A DNA stretch of 64,000 bases. Origin: Sipunculus nudus. Lineage: Eukaryota > Annelida > Sipuncula > Golfingiida > Sipunculidae. Under the pieces are notes generated by a model that was not told the DNA's origin, made no database searches, and was given only the letters and a program-made list of their open reading frames with translations. Positions 21,660-33,974 of this stretch are shown here, one piece after another. The position numbers were made by a program, and so were the translations under genes. The stretch covers positions 9,300,001-9,364,000 of the forward strand of contig CM049310.1 of the NCBI GenBank assembly GCA_026874595.1, read 5' to 3'. Every line of letters starts with the position of its first letter. The first letter of the stretch is position 1.

Positions 21660-22890
21660 CCTAGTTTTAAAATGTCCTAGTCCGAAACGTGCAGGTCCGA
21701 AACGTCCATTTGGCTGAAATCCCCCCCCCCCTCCCCACCCCGCATTAATTATATATTTGATACCAAAGCATCAGTATCTGAATAACAAATGCATTAATCG
21801 CCATCTCTCTTTGCATGCATAATTATCATGGAGTGTTTTATCAGTTCTGATGTACTGTGTCTTCATCTCAGAACTCGGCGCATAAATACTAGTATACAGT
21901 ATTTCATGCCCAAACATCCTAAGTCTCACCTCCAGACATCACCTCCGGGCTCTCGCATCAGGGTATTATCGTGACCTGTCGCTATATGCATGAATGATTA
22001 ATGGGCAAGTCCCCTTAGAAGACTGAGTGTGAGAAAAATGTACTAGCACCTGCGTTGTCTTTGAAGTCTACACCTAAACAATCCTTCTATTAAAAAAAAC
22101 TGGCTGAACCATCTTTGACGAGTTTGACTTGGAACAAAATTCAATAGTCTTGAATTAATAGAACCTGACATCAAACAAAACACCTGGGTTCCTTAAATAC
22201 TAAGTTCCCATGCTAATACCGATACGTGATATAGCATACAACACATTAAATAAATGAAACAACCCATCTGGATACACTACACTTACATAAAGGTACAAAA
22301 ATATTATAAATAGAAAACGTGTCACAGCTCTCTGGTGGTAATGTGTGTGTGTTCGCGCGCCTTGGTGTGCGAGAGACGGAGCGAGAGGGTTAAATGGTTA
22401 TTTTCCCCATTTTGCAGGAATTCGTCACACACTCAAAAGGCATCGGATACCGTCAGATCTTTATATAAGCAGAACATTTACCTCCCAGAGAACCGAAATA
22501 TAATGAACATGTAAACAGGCTAAACACAGTAAGCCAAATACTTTTAAAAGCTAAACGGGATCAAGGTCTAAGCCCTTCAGGCCAAATAATAATAATTTAG
22601 ACATATTTATTGTAAACACCACGAGGACAAGAAATATTAAAATCTAATCGACCTTTTACATTGTATCTCAATTACTGAAAACCATATGAAACGACTGATT
22701 AAAAGGATGAACAGCATTAAATCAACAAATTCCTATGAAATGTAGCTCATACTTTTTAACTATAGATCAATTTTATTAAAAAAAACATCAGAATGTCATA
22801 ACTATTGTGATCAAATATCACCTGCTGCATTTGCAAATATTAGCGTAATTAATCGTACAGAATCCCAAATACGGACTTATTTAAGTTTCA
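21660..22890. other. No gene seen (21.7-22.9 kb)
   Basis: It has a C-tract at 21720-21735 and a short TG/CG-rich stretch near 22340, otherwise AT-rich. No frame or family recognised. Confidence 0.55.
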
Positions 22891-22995
22891 TCTATGAGTT
22901 TTATACGCCCGCGTCCGTCTATATGGAAGGAAGTATAATGCTAAACCCACCGTCCGTCCGTCCGTCAACATTTAGTGTCGAGACGATAACTTACC

Positions 22996-23280
22996 AGGGC
23001 TTCGATAGATTTTCCACAAAACTCACCATAATGAATTACCAATGGACTATCTTAGAGTTTGATTATAGGTAAAATCCACGCATATCAAATTAGGTCAGAG
23101 GTCACCAGGCTACTTTGTGGTGTCTCCGCGATCACTCAGGGCTTCGATAGACTTTCACAAAACTCACTATAACGAATTACCAATGGACTATCTAAGGGTT
23201 CGATTATAGGTAAAATCTTCACATATTTATTTAGGTCAGAGGTCACCAGGCTACTTTGTAGTGTATCTACGATCACTTAC
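22996..23280 (+). repeat. 142-bp tandem duplication
   Basis: AGGGCTTCGATAGA starts at 22996 and again at 23138, exactly 142 bp apart. Both copies continue through CAATGGACTATCT, GATTATAGGTAAAATC and AGGTCAGAGGTCACCAGGCT with scattered differences. A GTCCGTCCGTCC run (about 22950) precedes it. Intergenic repeat. Confidence 0.85.
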
Positions 23281-23489
23281 CAGGAGAAAATAACATTTTC
23301 AATAGAAATATTAAACAATACAAGATCTAACATAGTTCGATTCCTGGCAAAATCCATGTATATTTAATCACAATGCAGCCAATGGGTGTAATATGCACCA
23401 TTTGCGATGCTCTTGTTGAGAAATATCTGGCTAAAAACGGTTAGTTTACACCGTACTTTTTTCTATTTAATACTACTGACTGTTTGTTA

Positions 23490-26400
23490 TCTATTTTTAG
23501 CGAATCTGTGAGCTTATACGATGGCGTAGTGTCGTTCGTCCTCCGTCGTCCTAACGTTAACCCATGCTACCTCAAAAACAACAAGAGCTAGCATCACCAA
23601 ATTTTATTTAAAAAAAATCAGTCATCTAAAGACTCTATCGGATTTTGGTTATTTTTTTTTGTATCTACATTGATTAAGATCTTCTTCTTCGAAACCGTCC
23701 AGCCAAACTGTTCAATTTTTCATAGAAATTAATCCGAAACACAATATATTAAGCGAACCTGTGAGCTTATGCGATGGTGCGCCGTCGTGCGTCGTCTGGT
23801 GTGCGTCGTGCGTCGTCTGTACGTAGCTATCTCAAAAACGGCAGGAGCTAGCATCACCAAATTTTTTGCAAATAACCAGTCATCTGAAAAACTCTATCAA
23901 ATTTTGTTTATTTTTTTTGCTAACTGCATTTTCTTAGATATTATAGGGAAAAAGCAAAAAAAGCTTTTAAAACTGTCCAGCCAAATTGTCCAATATTTCA
24001 CAGAAATGACCCCTGGAACAAGCTCTCTCAAGTTTGTTCGAATGGTTCTAGTTCGGAGATTTTTGGCCGAGTTACAGGAGGTTGAACTTTGTCTCCTGTC
24101 CAAAAAAGCATATTAAATTTTCAATCTCAGAAACGGCTGGAGCTATCATCATCAAATTTTATGCCAATGTTGGTCACATAGGTGATATCTGAAATTGAGG
24201 TATTGGTGGCGCCACCTGTATCGGCCTTTTTTGTATGGGGTCATCAGTGCCTGTATCACACTGAGGGCTACAAGAAACTTCTTCTCTGAAACCATATGGC
24301 CAAATTATTTAATATCGCACAGAAATGATCCTAGGGTAGTGCTTTCTGAAGTTTGTTCAAATGGTCACAGTTCAGAGACGTTTAGCTGAGTTATGGGAAG
24401 CTGAATTTAGTCATATGCCGTAACAGTCCATTTTAGCTCAGTGGCTACAAAGATCTTCTTCTCAAAATCCATTGGGCAAAATTCTTAAATCTCAGACATT
24501 AATTATCCTTAGATGTTGATAATTCAAGTTTGTTCAAATGGTTTTGGTTCAGTGATTTTTGGCTGAGTTATGGGAAGCTTAACTTAGCCATTTTGCTGTA
24601 TTTTCCCATATGAGTTATAAACCTGTAAAACGTCTTTTGACTGACCGTACTGAGGCCAATTTGTTTATTATTTTACAAGAATAATCCCCTGAAATATTCT
24701 TATATAATTGTCTTTTATGGTTCCAAAGAGTGAATTTTGGCTGAATTATAAAGATTGAACTGAGTCATTTTACCAAATATGTTAGCTGTGTGAAGCAGAT
24801 ACATCTAGCCTGGCACCAGTTTATCAGCATCCATTACATCATGTCTCTAGACATTTAGATTTCAGGTTATCTATGGTAAATATTGACAAGAATGTTTTTT
24901 AAAAGCTTTTAAAAAATGTAGATTTATGATTTTTAGATATTCCTCATGCCAGGCAATGTTTACAATCACAGATATACAGCTCTCTGTGGGTATAAATAAT
25001 TATAATAATAAATAATTGGTATCCATAGTCAACTTAATTCAAGATTTTGCCATCAGTGAGATGTATCTGTATTAAAATTTTGCATTCAATATGCATCTGT
25101 AGTAAATTTTAGTGAACCTGTGAGATAGTGCGATGGTGTGGCGGCGTTCATCGTTTTTGTACGTGAACCCATTCTATTTCGCAAACGATTGGAGCCAGCA
25201 TCATGAAATTTAATGCAAAAAATTAGCCATCTGAAAACAGATTTTATTGAGAAAAAGCTAAAAAAACCGTTAAAAATATTCTCCTCTGAAAGTCAAGCCA
25301 AATTGTTCAATATTTCACAGAAATAATCTTTTATACCATCTCTCTCAAGTTTGTTGTAATGGTTCAAGTTTGGTGAATTTTGGCCGAGTTACAGGAAGTT
25401 GAACTTGGTCATCTGTCCAAAAAGCATACTAAAATGAAAGTCTCAGAAACGGCCGGAGCTACCATCACCAAATTTTTTGCCAGTGTTGGTCACATGAGTC
25501 ATATGTGAAATTCAGGTATTTGTGGCGCCACCTGCATTGACCTTTTTTTTGTATGGGGGTCATTGGTCATTTGTACATAATCCATAATTTCTCAGGAATA
25601 GCAGGATCCAAGATTTTATGCAATAAAATGTCATGTATCAATTGTTGTGGGATTCAGCTTATTTTTTTGCCATCTGCATTTACTTAGATTTTATAGGGAA
25701 AAAGCTGAAAAACTTTTAAAAAGTCTCTTTCTTGTAAATGGTCCACCAAATTGTTCAATATTTTACATAAATGATCCCAGAGGCAAGCCCTCTCAAGTTT
25801 GTTCAAACGGTTTTCATTTGATGAATTTTAGTGGAGTTACACAAATTTGAACAGTCATTTGGCCAAGTAAGCATACTGACATAGTTATTTCAGAAATGAC
25901 AGAAGCTGGCATTACCAAGTATTGTGCCAATGTTGGTCACATGACTCATATTTGAAGTTGCAGATTTTGTGGTGCCACCTACATTGACCTGTTTTTTATG
26001 GGCAAAAACATTATTTTAGCCTCTTTCAGCTTAAAATGTTTATGATGAAACTGTCAAGTTGAATCGTTCAATTTTTCAAAAGAATTATGCTAGGACATGG
26101 TTCTTTCAATCATATCAGAAAAGCGTAAGTTGGTCTTATGGCCATTATTATGCCTATTTCAAACTTAGGACCGCAAAACTGTTCTTCTACAAAATTATTG
26201 TTTCAATTATAACTTCTGTAACATTGCACAAAAACTATTCATAGGTGGCCTTTGTTCAAGTTTACTTGAATGATTTTTGGCAGAATTATTGGACCTTTAA
26301 CAATTAAAGGACTGCATCTTTTATTATTCTAGATATTTTGATAAAAAGTTTATGAATATGTCAGCTTGAGAAAAAAAAAAAAAGAATTTTAGCCAAAGTC
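23490..26400 (+). repeat. Modular intergenic repeat, block 2
   Basis: The modules seen at 19.8 kb recur here. Module a starts near 23500, 23755 and 25111. Module b is near 23965, 24295, 25290 and 25740. Module c, with GGTGGCGCCACC or close variants, is near 24130 (palindrome at about 24206), 25440 (about 25525) and 25895. From about 26030 a further module (AATCGTTCAA...GGCCATTATTATGCC) appears that also follows module c at 28.3-28.6 kb. No reading frame longer than about 115 codons exists and none shows a domain. Confidence 0.7.
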
Positions 26401-27640
26401 TTTCAGTATGTGTAAACAGATTTATCAACAGGCTAAGATTGTGTCTGTATCTTTAAATAGGTTGAGAAACTCCCAACTGATTTGGAAACAGATCAAGAGT
26501 TCATTCAGTGCAGCCAGATATAGGTCAAGAGGTCAATCGGTGCAGCCAAGCACAAGACATGTGATCACCTCATGGGTGACATGTGACACCTCATGGGCAC
26601 CATGTGATCATTTCATGGGTGTCATACCCCTCAGGGCAGGGCCCCTGCATGAGCTTATGCAATGGTGTGGCTACTATTTCAGATTTGGCAACAGGCTAGA
26701 GGTCAGTCTGGATCTATTTATAGCTTTGGCAGACTGCCAACTGTATCAGATTAGGCAACAGGTCAAGAGTTCACTCAGTGCAGCAAGGTATGGGTCAAGA
26801 GTTCACTCAGTGCAGAAGCTGCATTCCATTTATAGCGTTGGCAGACTGCCCACTGCATCAGATTTGGCACCAAAGTTTAGCCTGGATCTATTTATAGCTT
26901 TGGCAGACTGCCAACTGTGTCACAATATGCAACAGGTCAAAAGTTCACTCAGTGCAGCCAGGTACAGGTCAAAAGTACACTCAGTCTAGCTAGGTTCAGG
27001 TCATGAGTTCACTCAGTGCAGTTGCCTGAGCCAGCAAATTTGTCACAGTTCACTCGGGGCAACTGCCTTTCTCACCTTAGCCTGGTCAGCCCCATGCATC
27101 AGACTCAAGGTAAGTTTGATGTATTGGCCTGATATTTTGACCTGTCTATGTGTCTTTGATAGCTTTCTCGATCACAAGACAGGTGTTGCCACCTACAATG
27201 ACTTTTGCACAGTGTATATGCCTGCTTATTTCTATATAGGAATTTGATATATCAGCCTGTAATATGGTATATATATACATATCGAATAGCTCTGTCGTAT
27301 ACAAGACTGGTGGTGCCACCTACAATAATTTTTGCACAGTGTGTTTCCCTGCTTATTTTCAGGAGGGGTTTGATATTTCAGTCTGAAATTAGGCATATGA
27401 ATATATCTCTGATAGCTTTGTTGTATACAAGACTGGTGGTGCCAGCTACAATCATTTCTGTGTTTTGTGCACCCATGCCAGAATTTCAGCAGTGATGATT
27501 GTTTAATTGTTTCTTATTCAAAATGTTTAGTACTTGCATTGTTCATATACATGAGAAGTTATGGGCCAGCATTATACCTGGTGTATTTCCCAATGCACAG
27601 GTTCGCATTAGGCCCGTAGGCCTTGTTCTCAAGTTTGTTC
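26400..27640 (+). repeat. Modular repeat, long terminal segment copy A
   Basis: It starts at a module related to TGTGTAAACAGATTTATCAAC, then short repeats of CAGACTGCCAACTG, CAACAGGTCAAGAGTTCACT and CAGTGCAGCCAGGTA. It then has three versions of CAAGACTGGTGGTGCCACCT (about 27180-27450) and ends with CATGCCAGAATTTCAGCAGT ... AGGCCCGTAGGCCTTG. It matches 28.71-29.44 kb in order and content. The four-exon-like 193-codon frame at 26408-26989 is simply translation of these repeats. Confidence 0.7.
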
Positions 27641-29440
27641 GAATTGTTTTAGTTCGGTGATTTTTGGCCGAGTTACGGGAAGCTTTGCTTAGTCATTTGG
27701 CATACTAAAAGCATACTAAAATAGTAATATCAGAAATGGCTCGAGCTATTATCACCAAATTTTATGCAAATATCGGTCTCATGAGTCATATATGAATTTG
27801 AGGTATTGATGGCGCCACATGCATCGACCTTTTTGTACTGGGGTCATCAGTCATCAGTACATTAACCCATAATTTCTCAGGAACAGCAGAAGCTAGCATC
27901 CCGAAATTTTTGCAAACAACAGTAACATGTCAAATGTTGTGTAATTTAGATTTTTTTGTGGTGCCACCTGCATCAGCTTATATTTTGAAACGCTACAAAA
28001 ACACTGTAAATTCTCTTCTCCGAAATCATTCAGCCAAATTGTTCAAAATTTCAAAGAAATGATCCAAGAGATGAGTTCTTTCAAGTTTGTTCAAATAGTT
28101 TGTGTTCGATGAATTTTGGCCACGTTACAGGAATTTGAACTTAATCATTTGGCCAATTAAGCATACTGACATAACAATCTCAGAATTAACAGGAGCTAGC
28201 TTCAGCAAGTTCTGTACAAATGTTGGTCACGTGACTCATATTTGAAATTGCAGTTTTTGTGGCGCCACCTACATCAACCTGTTTTTTACGGACAAAAAAA
28301 CTCACCATTTAAGCCTCTGTCGGTTTAAAAATGATTTATGATGAAAGTGTCTAACTGAATCATATAATTTTCACAAGAATTACCTTTCGGTAAAGTATCA
28401 GTTCAATGTATCAGAATAGATTTGGTTAAATTTTTTAGGTAGAGTCATAGAAAACTGCATGAAATTGGTCTTGTGGCCATTAGTAGGCCTATTTTAAACT
28501 TAGGACTGCACTATTCTTCCTCTGCAAAACTGTTACAATGCACATAAATGATTCTTAGGAGGCCTTTGTTCAAGGTTACTCAAGTGATAGTTGGGCAGAA
28601 TTATTGGACCTAAAACAATGAAAGGACTACATCTTTTATTATTCTAAACATTTTGATAAAATATTCATATGGATATGTCAGCTTGAAAATAAAGCATTGT
28701 AGCAAGTCTTTCAGCATGTGTAAACAGATTTACCAACAGGCCAAGTTTGTGTCTGTATCTATAAATAGCTTGGCAGACTGCCAACTACTTCAGATTTGGC
28801 ATCAAGCCAAAGGTCAGTCTGGATTTCTTTATAACTTTTGCAGACTGCCAACTGCGTCAGATTATGCAACAGGTCAAGAATTCATTCAGTGCAGCCAGGT
28901 GCAGGTCAAAAGTTCACTCTGTGCGGTAGCTGCATAGAGCAATTCGTTCCAGTTCACTTGGGGCGACTGTCTTCCTCATATAAGCCTGTTCATCCCAGTG
29001 CACCTAACTCAAGAGAAGTTTGATATATTGGCTTGATATTTTGACCTGTCCATGCATCTTTGATTGCTTTCTCGTTCACAAGACTGGTGTCGCCACCTAC
29101 AATAACTTTAGCACAGTGTATTTGCCTGCTTATTTCACGTGAGGGATTTGATAAATCAGCCAGAAATTTGGCATATCATATGTATATATTTTGGAGAGCT
29201 ACATCGTATACAAGACTGATGACGCCACCTAAAATCATTTTTTTTGTGTTGTGTGCACCCATGCCAGTATTTCATTAGTGATGTTTTTGTAATTGGTCCT
29301 TGCACAAAATGTTTAGTACTTGCATTGTTCATATAAATGTTACACATGCAAGCCTACTTGAAAATTTATGGTCCAGCATTGAAGCATTATACCTGGTGTT
29401 TAAACCATTGCAAAGGTTCGCATTATGCCTGTAGTCTATG
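27640..29440 (+). repeat. Modular repeat, second long copy B
   Basis: It begins with TTCGAATTGTTTTAGTTCGG (module b), then module c at about 27730, module b again (28020), module c (28180, with GTGGCGCCACC at about 28260) and the GGCCATTAGTAGGCC module. The NFI-palindrome segment follows (28715-28935) and the GTTCGCATTATGCC end at about 29420. The order is the same as in copy A, so the larger unit is about 1.8-2.4 kb and was duplicated in tandem, then diverged. Confidence 0.7.
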
Positions 29441-30395
29441 TTTTACAAACACTTTTATAGGTTAAGCTCCCTATATTATCCCAGTAGCTGCTGACCTGAT
29501 ATGAAGTACAAGGACACATGTTTCCTTAATATAAAAATTAATAAGTATTCACCACAGATGACGTGTTTCAAGTCGACTTATTTATTTTTTTTATAAAATG
29601 CTCCTATCAGATGAATAAGCAGCAAGTCAAAAATGTCAAATTTAATACTAAAATAACAATGTGCCCCCCCCCCGATTCCATCCCTACTATAACGACCATT
29701 ATACTCCCCCCAAGAAATTCATATATTATGTCAAAGATCTTGTACAGTTTATGAAACCCAACTAGCATTTATTACTATCAAATATAGACTTAAAATATAT
29801 ATTGAACCCTAAACTTTTATCTTAATAGGTAACGCATGGCATCACTGAAAATCGGACATGAAAACATTTTATTGTTTGATCTGGAGCATGTATGAATATG
29901 TTTACATTGAACTACTGTGATCATCACCTTTGAGAATACATAAAGAATTAAGACATGCCTTCAGGAAACCGTTATTCCGCTAATTTAAATGTCCCTTATC
30001 TTTTGTAAATATAAGTTTAATATAAACAGCAGTTTTTGCAGGAGAAATATAGAGATGTATATATAAGATGCATATAAATATCCCACCCCGATAAAAAACA
30101 CGATCCGCTGTGTTTCCTATAAGTATTTTCTGTAGGAGTTATCTGACTTTACCTTTATCCTATTTGAAACGTGTCATATCCACTTAAAATATAAAATATA
30201 TGCATTATCAGCATTGAAACCCCTCTATATGGAATGAAATCCCTTTGCTCTGTTAGCTCCATTATGCACCACTTAATAGTGCTAAACACCTTTGTATAGG
30301 CAATACCATGATGGGAAGATTCAAGCCAATTAAACCCTAATCAATCACAAGTTTAGAAGGTTTGCACTTAAAAATTAAAATATTGCTTAATCTTT
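29441..30395. other. No gene seen (29.4-30.4 kb)
   Basis: AT-rich DNA with a C9 tract near 29665. No frames or repeats that I can assign. Confidence 0.55.
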
Positions 30396-30424
30396 TGTAT
30401 TTTTTCTCGACAGTTATTAAATAT

Positions 30425-30690
30425 GAAATCGATGTATCAGATCGACCGATGGCGCGTGACAAATACATCTCGGATAGCTTTGTCGTCTACAAATCTTTTT
30501 ATGTTGTGTGCACCCATGCCAGTATATCAGCAATGATGTTTGTGTAATTGGTTCTTGTTCAAAATATTTAGTACTTGCATTGTTCGTGTACATGTTACAA
30601 ATGTACTTGAAAAGTTATGGTCCAGCATTGATGCATTATACCTGGGGTATAATCGATTGTAAGGCCTGTAGGCCTTGTTTTTATTATCAG
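30425..30690 (+). repeat. Modular repeat, truncated terminal copy C
   Basis: It matches the ends of copies A and B: GTGTGCACCCATGCCAGTAT, TTTAGTACTTGCATTGTTC, TGGTCCAGCATTGATGCATT and GGCCTGTAGGCCTTG. Only the last 260 bp of the unit are present. Confidence 0.65.
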
Positions 30691-30694
30691 TAGT

Positions 30695-33230
30695 CTAGAG
30701 AATTAGTAATTTTGAGCTAGAAACGCACGGACATTTCGATTTAAGTTCCCTTTATGTGTTTTAGCAAAATATGCTCCATTGGTCCGGACCCCCCCACCCC
30801 TTTCACCTAACGCAACCTTTGTAAGTGTTTCAGACCAATTTTTGCGGTTTTGACCCCCTTGAACATTAGAAGTTTTCTCAATAGTCTTCCCGGGTTGGAC
30901 TCCTTCTTTTTATAAATGCTGGATCCGCCCCGGTCCCGAGATCACTTGAAGTTATATTAAAAACCCTACATAAAACGGTTGAAAAATCGTCCACCCGGAC
31001 TGAAAAAAAACTTGGAAAACTACTATTTTGCTCAATAGGGGGATTTATGGGGTATAATAAAAAAAAAGGGTGACCTGAACCGAATAATTGTCCCGTTATC
31101 CGACAGAGGTCGCGCGGTTGAATATAGGCAGGCAACATTTGAATTTACATTTGAAATTTCACCCATGAGTTAGGTCATTTATACATCTGATAAATGGCAG
31201 TGACACCTTACTCAAGTCTGCATGTCGGAAGCAACTAGAATATTTCTAAGGTTTTGAATTATTTGCACGTTTTCAAGTATTTTCCGAGGTATGATTTTGT
31301 TCCAAATTATTCGAAATGATGTTCGTCTCGCTAGATTTATATTCATTTTGAAATAGATATCTTTAAGGGTGTATGGTCATTTTCATTGTCTTATTTTGAA
31401 CGGTTGCATCGATATGTCTGCATATGAAGGAGAACATTTTATTTGCTTCAGTTTTTAATAAAATGATTTATTTTATGAGGTAATCAACCAATGGCAATTC
31501 AGTAAAAGCATCCTCTTAGTCTAGAATGGATACGTACCAATTAGCCGGTGATAAAGTTCACGCTCCGCTTCCAGTGAGAAATGTTGATTTCTATCCATTT
31601 GTAGTCGGACTTTGTATAGCGAAAGACTATCGGCAGAAATTAAATATTAGTTTTTGCAGAGAAAATACTAGTAAACTGAATTTTAAGAAACGAAACGGTG
31701 GGTTTCAAACGCAACGAGGCGCTGAAAGGCCATTGGGTTACCTCTGGGCTGTGTCTGTATCCAGTTGACAGGGGCTGACATGATTCGAGAATATTGGAGG
31801 GTGTGTGGGGGGGGGGGGGGGGGGAGGGGGTAGAGGGGGAAGCTGTATGGAAGGTTGGTTTCATCATCGCATTTTGTATAATCTTTGAAACTGTTGGCTG
31901 CAATGATGCAATCCTGTGTAGTTTAAAATCCTTTTTTTTCAGTAATAAGCGATTATTTTATTCCTTAAATCAGTCAGCTCGGGGGGGGGGGGGGGCTTAA
32001 TCCGCCCCGGACAAAACTTATATGATGTTGACTTATATGTGACCCGAACCCAGCAAATGGTCATTACGCGCATGCTCGTGGGAAAGCTGTGTAAATGACA
32101 TATTTCAGTCTCATTTATAATCACTTACACTTACATTGATATTTAAATATTATGACCACAGTTCAATTGCACAATCCTGAAACAAAATGTAGTATTTATT
32201 GAATATTGATATAATGGTATAGTTGAAGCTAACAAAGATAATTTGCAAAGGAATTATATGATGTAGAATCATGACAGTTATATCCATCATCATGCAAACT
32301 TAAATTTTACTGAGCCAAACCATTCTGGAATATTATCATGCACACAAGTGTGAACAATACCATTCAGAAGAAAATATCATTTTCATATGCTGACCTAATT
32401 TTTTTACCAAATCTGTTCACACAATTTCCTTAACATTATCAATATTCTCTAATAATTGTTTATGAAAGGCGACCCCAACTTCATATTTCACGTTGGTTTG
32501 GCTATCAACTTACAGTACCTTTTTTACATTCATTGTGGCAAAAATATTTAAAACAATCATATTAGGCCTAAGATAAAAAAAAAAGGTACTCAGGCACTTT
32601 TTTTCAGAAATCAATGCGGGTGGGTGCTTTTTTTATTTTAAATTTTTTGGTATGTTTCGATAAAAATGTCAAATGATAAGGGAAAAGCATGAAAATAACA
32701 GTTTTATTTTGCTAAATAAGTAAAAGCACTACAAAACAAAGGAAATTGTATGGGTTTATCTTCTTGAAAGAAATGTCGGAGCGGCAGCAGCTCAATATTG
32801 GAAAGAATTTATTGAAAATCAAAATAAAAATTTTTGATTCGGTGGTTTAAAATTGATGCGGGCGGTGCCTGAGAACCATACCTTTAATTTTTTTTGGCCT
32901 TAGATAAACTATAGAAAAAGTTGTAATAAACTTGAATTTATTAACAACAGAATGATTCTAATAATGAACAGCATGTGTAGTTTTAAGTATTGCCTTTCCT
33001 TCAAGGAGTAATTTAAATTTCTACAGGAGAGAAATCAACAAAATGTTGGAATTCCACAGATCCTGTTGTCTGGAAGAAATCAAGTTCAAAAAGAGAAGAC
33101 AAACTAGAATATTAGTCGACAAGCGACTTCGTGTGTCTACCGAAATCAGAATGGTATGGGTGAATTGAGGTATTGATTGAGTGATAAGGGGAATTAGTGT
33201 TGTGAAAAAATATTGTTGCATATCAGCATT
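30695..33230. other. No gene; hAT-MITE-like ends and homopolymer tracts
   Basis: GGATCCGCCCCGG (about 30920) and AATCCGCCCCGGAC (about 31998) resemble single ends of the hAT MITE at 19403. Each lies near G or A/C tracts (30790, 31020-31070, 31806-31824, 31981-31995). An 80-codon plus frame at 31526-31768 has no recognisable domain. From 32.1 to 33.2 kb the DNA is AT-rich and featureless. Confidence 0.5.
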
Positions 33231-33242
33231 AATGTCTGCGGC

Positions 33243-33665
33243 ATAAACATGATTGTAGGTGACGCAACATGTCCTTTGATTGAAAAATCTATTCAAGATG
33301 TATGTACACCTGCAAAATTTCAGGTGGATAAGTCAAGCAACTGTTGAGATATGACTTTTTTTCTCCTAGGCAGATGAACAAATAGACACCATGCAAAAAT
33401 GGTTGTTGGTTCGGCCACCATACTGCAGAGCTATGTAAGATTTATACGTGTGCAAATTTCAGGCCGATATGTCAAACCAGGTATCAGCTTGGATGTTTGC
33501 CGAGTAAACATGATTTTTGGTGGCGCCAACTGCATGCCAACTTAACGAAAAATCTATCCAAGATGTATGCACATGCAACATTTAGGGTGGATAAGTCAAA
33601 CTTCTACCGAGATATGAGTGATTTTTACCTTAGACAGACAGACAGATGGACACCATGCAAAAATA
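33243..33665 (+). repeat. Diverged tandem duplication, about 262-bp period
   Basis: GAAAAATCTATTCAAGATGT with AGGTGGATAAGTCAAGC (about 33281-33340) recurs as AAAAATCTATCCAAGATGTA and GGGTGGATAAGTCAAAC (about 33548-33602). Both are preceded by AAACATGATT(G/T)T(A/T)GGTG and followed by GACACCATGCAAAAAT. The second copy carries GGTGGCGCCAAC, the word found in the modular repeats. Confidence 0.65.
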
Positions 33666-33817
33666 GTTGAAAGTCGCAGAAGAACATCAAAAAGTGTTGT
33701 TCGTCGAGATGATGTCTTTAAATATTGTTGTTCACCCGATGCGTATCTCTTTGCATCCTTGAACCTATGCAGTGTTTATCCTTTCATACTCAACTTGTTT
33801 GGGTATTGACTGACATG

Positions 33818-33823
33818 TTTATT
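33818..33823 (-). terminator. Poly(A) signal for the gene at 33975-34691
   Basis: TTTATT on the plus strand is AATAAA on the minus strand, about 152 bases after the stop codon. The spacing suits a short 3' UTR. Confidence 0.5.
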
Positions 33824-33974
33824 GCACAATAAACATCTAGCGCTCTTTGGACGATATAAATGTAAACTTTAAATCGAGAGGCGGGCATTAAAATGAACTT
33901 TTCGAATCTATGTTCAAACGAGCAATAATGGTATATTATAAGCATTAGTTCATGGATTTCGTACATGCGTTTCA

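Noticed and set aside
26408-26989. Plus-strand frame of 193 codons
   Set aside because: Built from the CAGACTGCCAACTG / CAGGTCAAGAG repeats of the modular family, so the repetitive protein is a by-product.
19810-30690. CRISPR-like regular repeats
   Set aside because: The repeats are long, diverged and irregularly spaced in eukaryotic DNA; no short conserved repeat with unique spacers.
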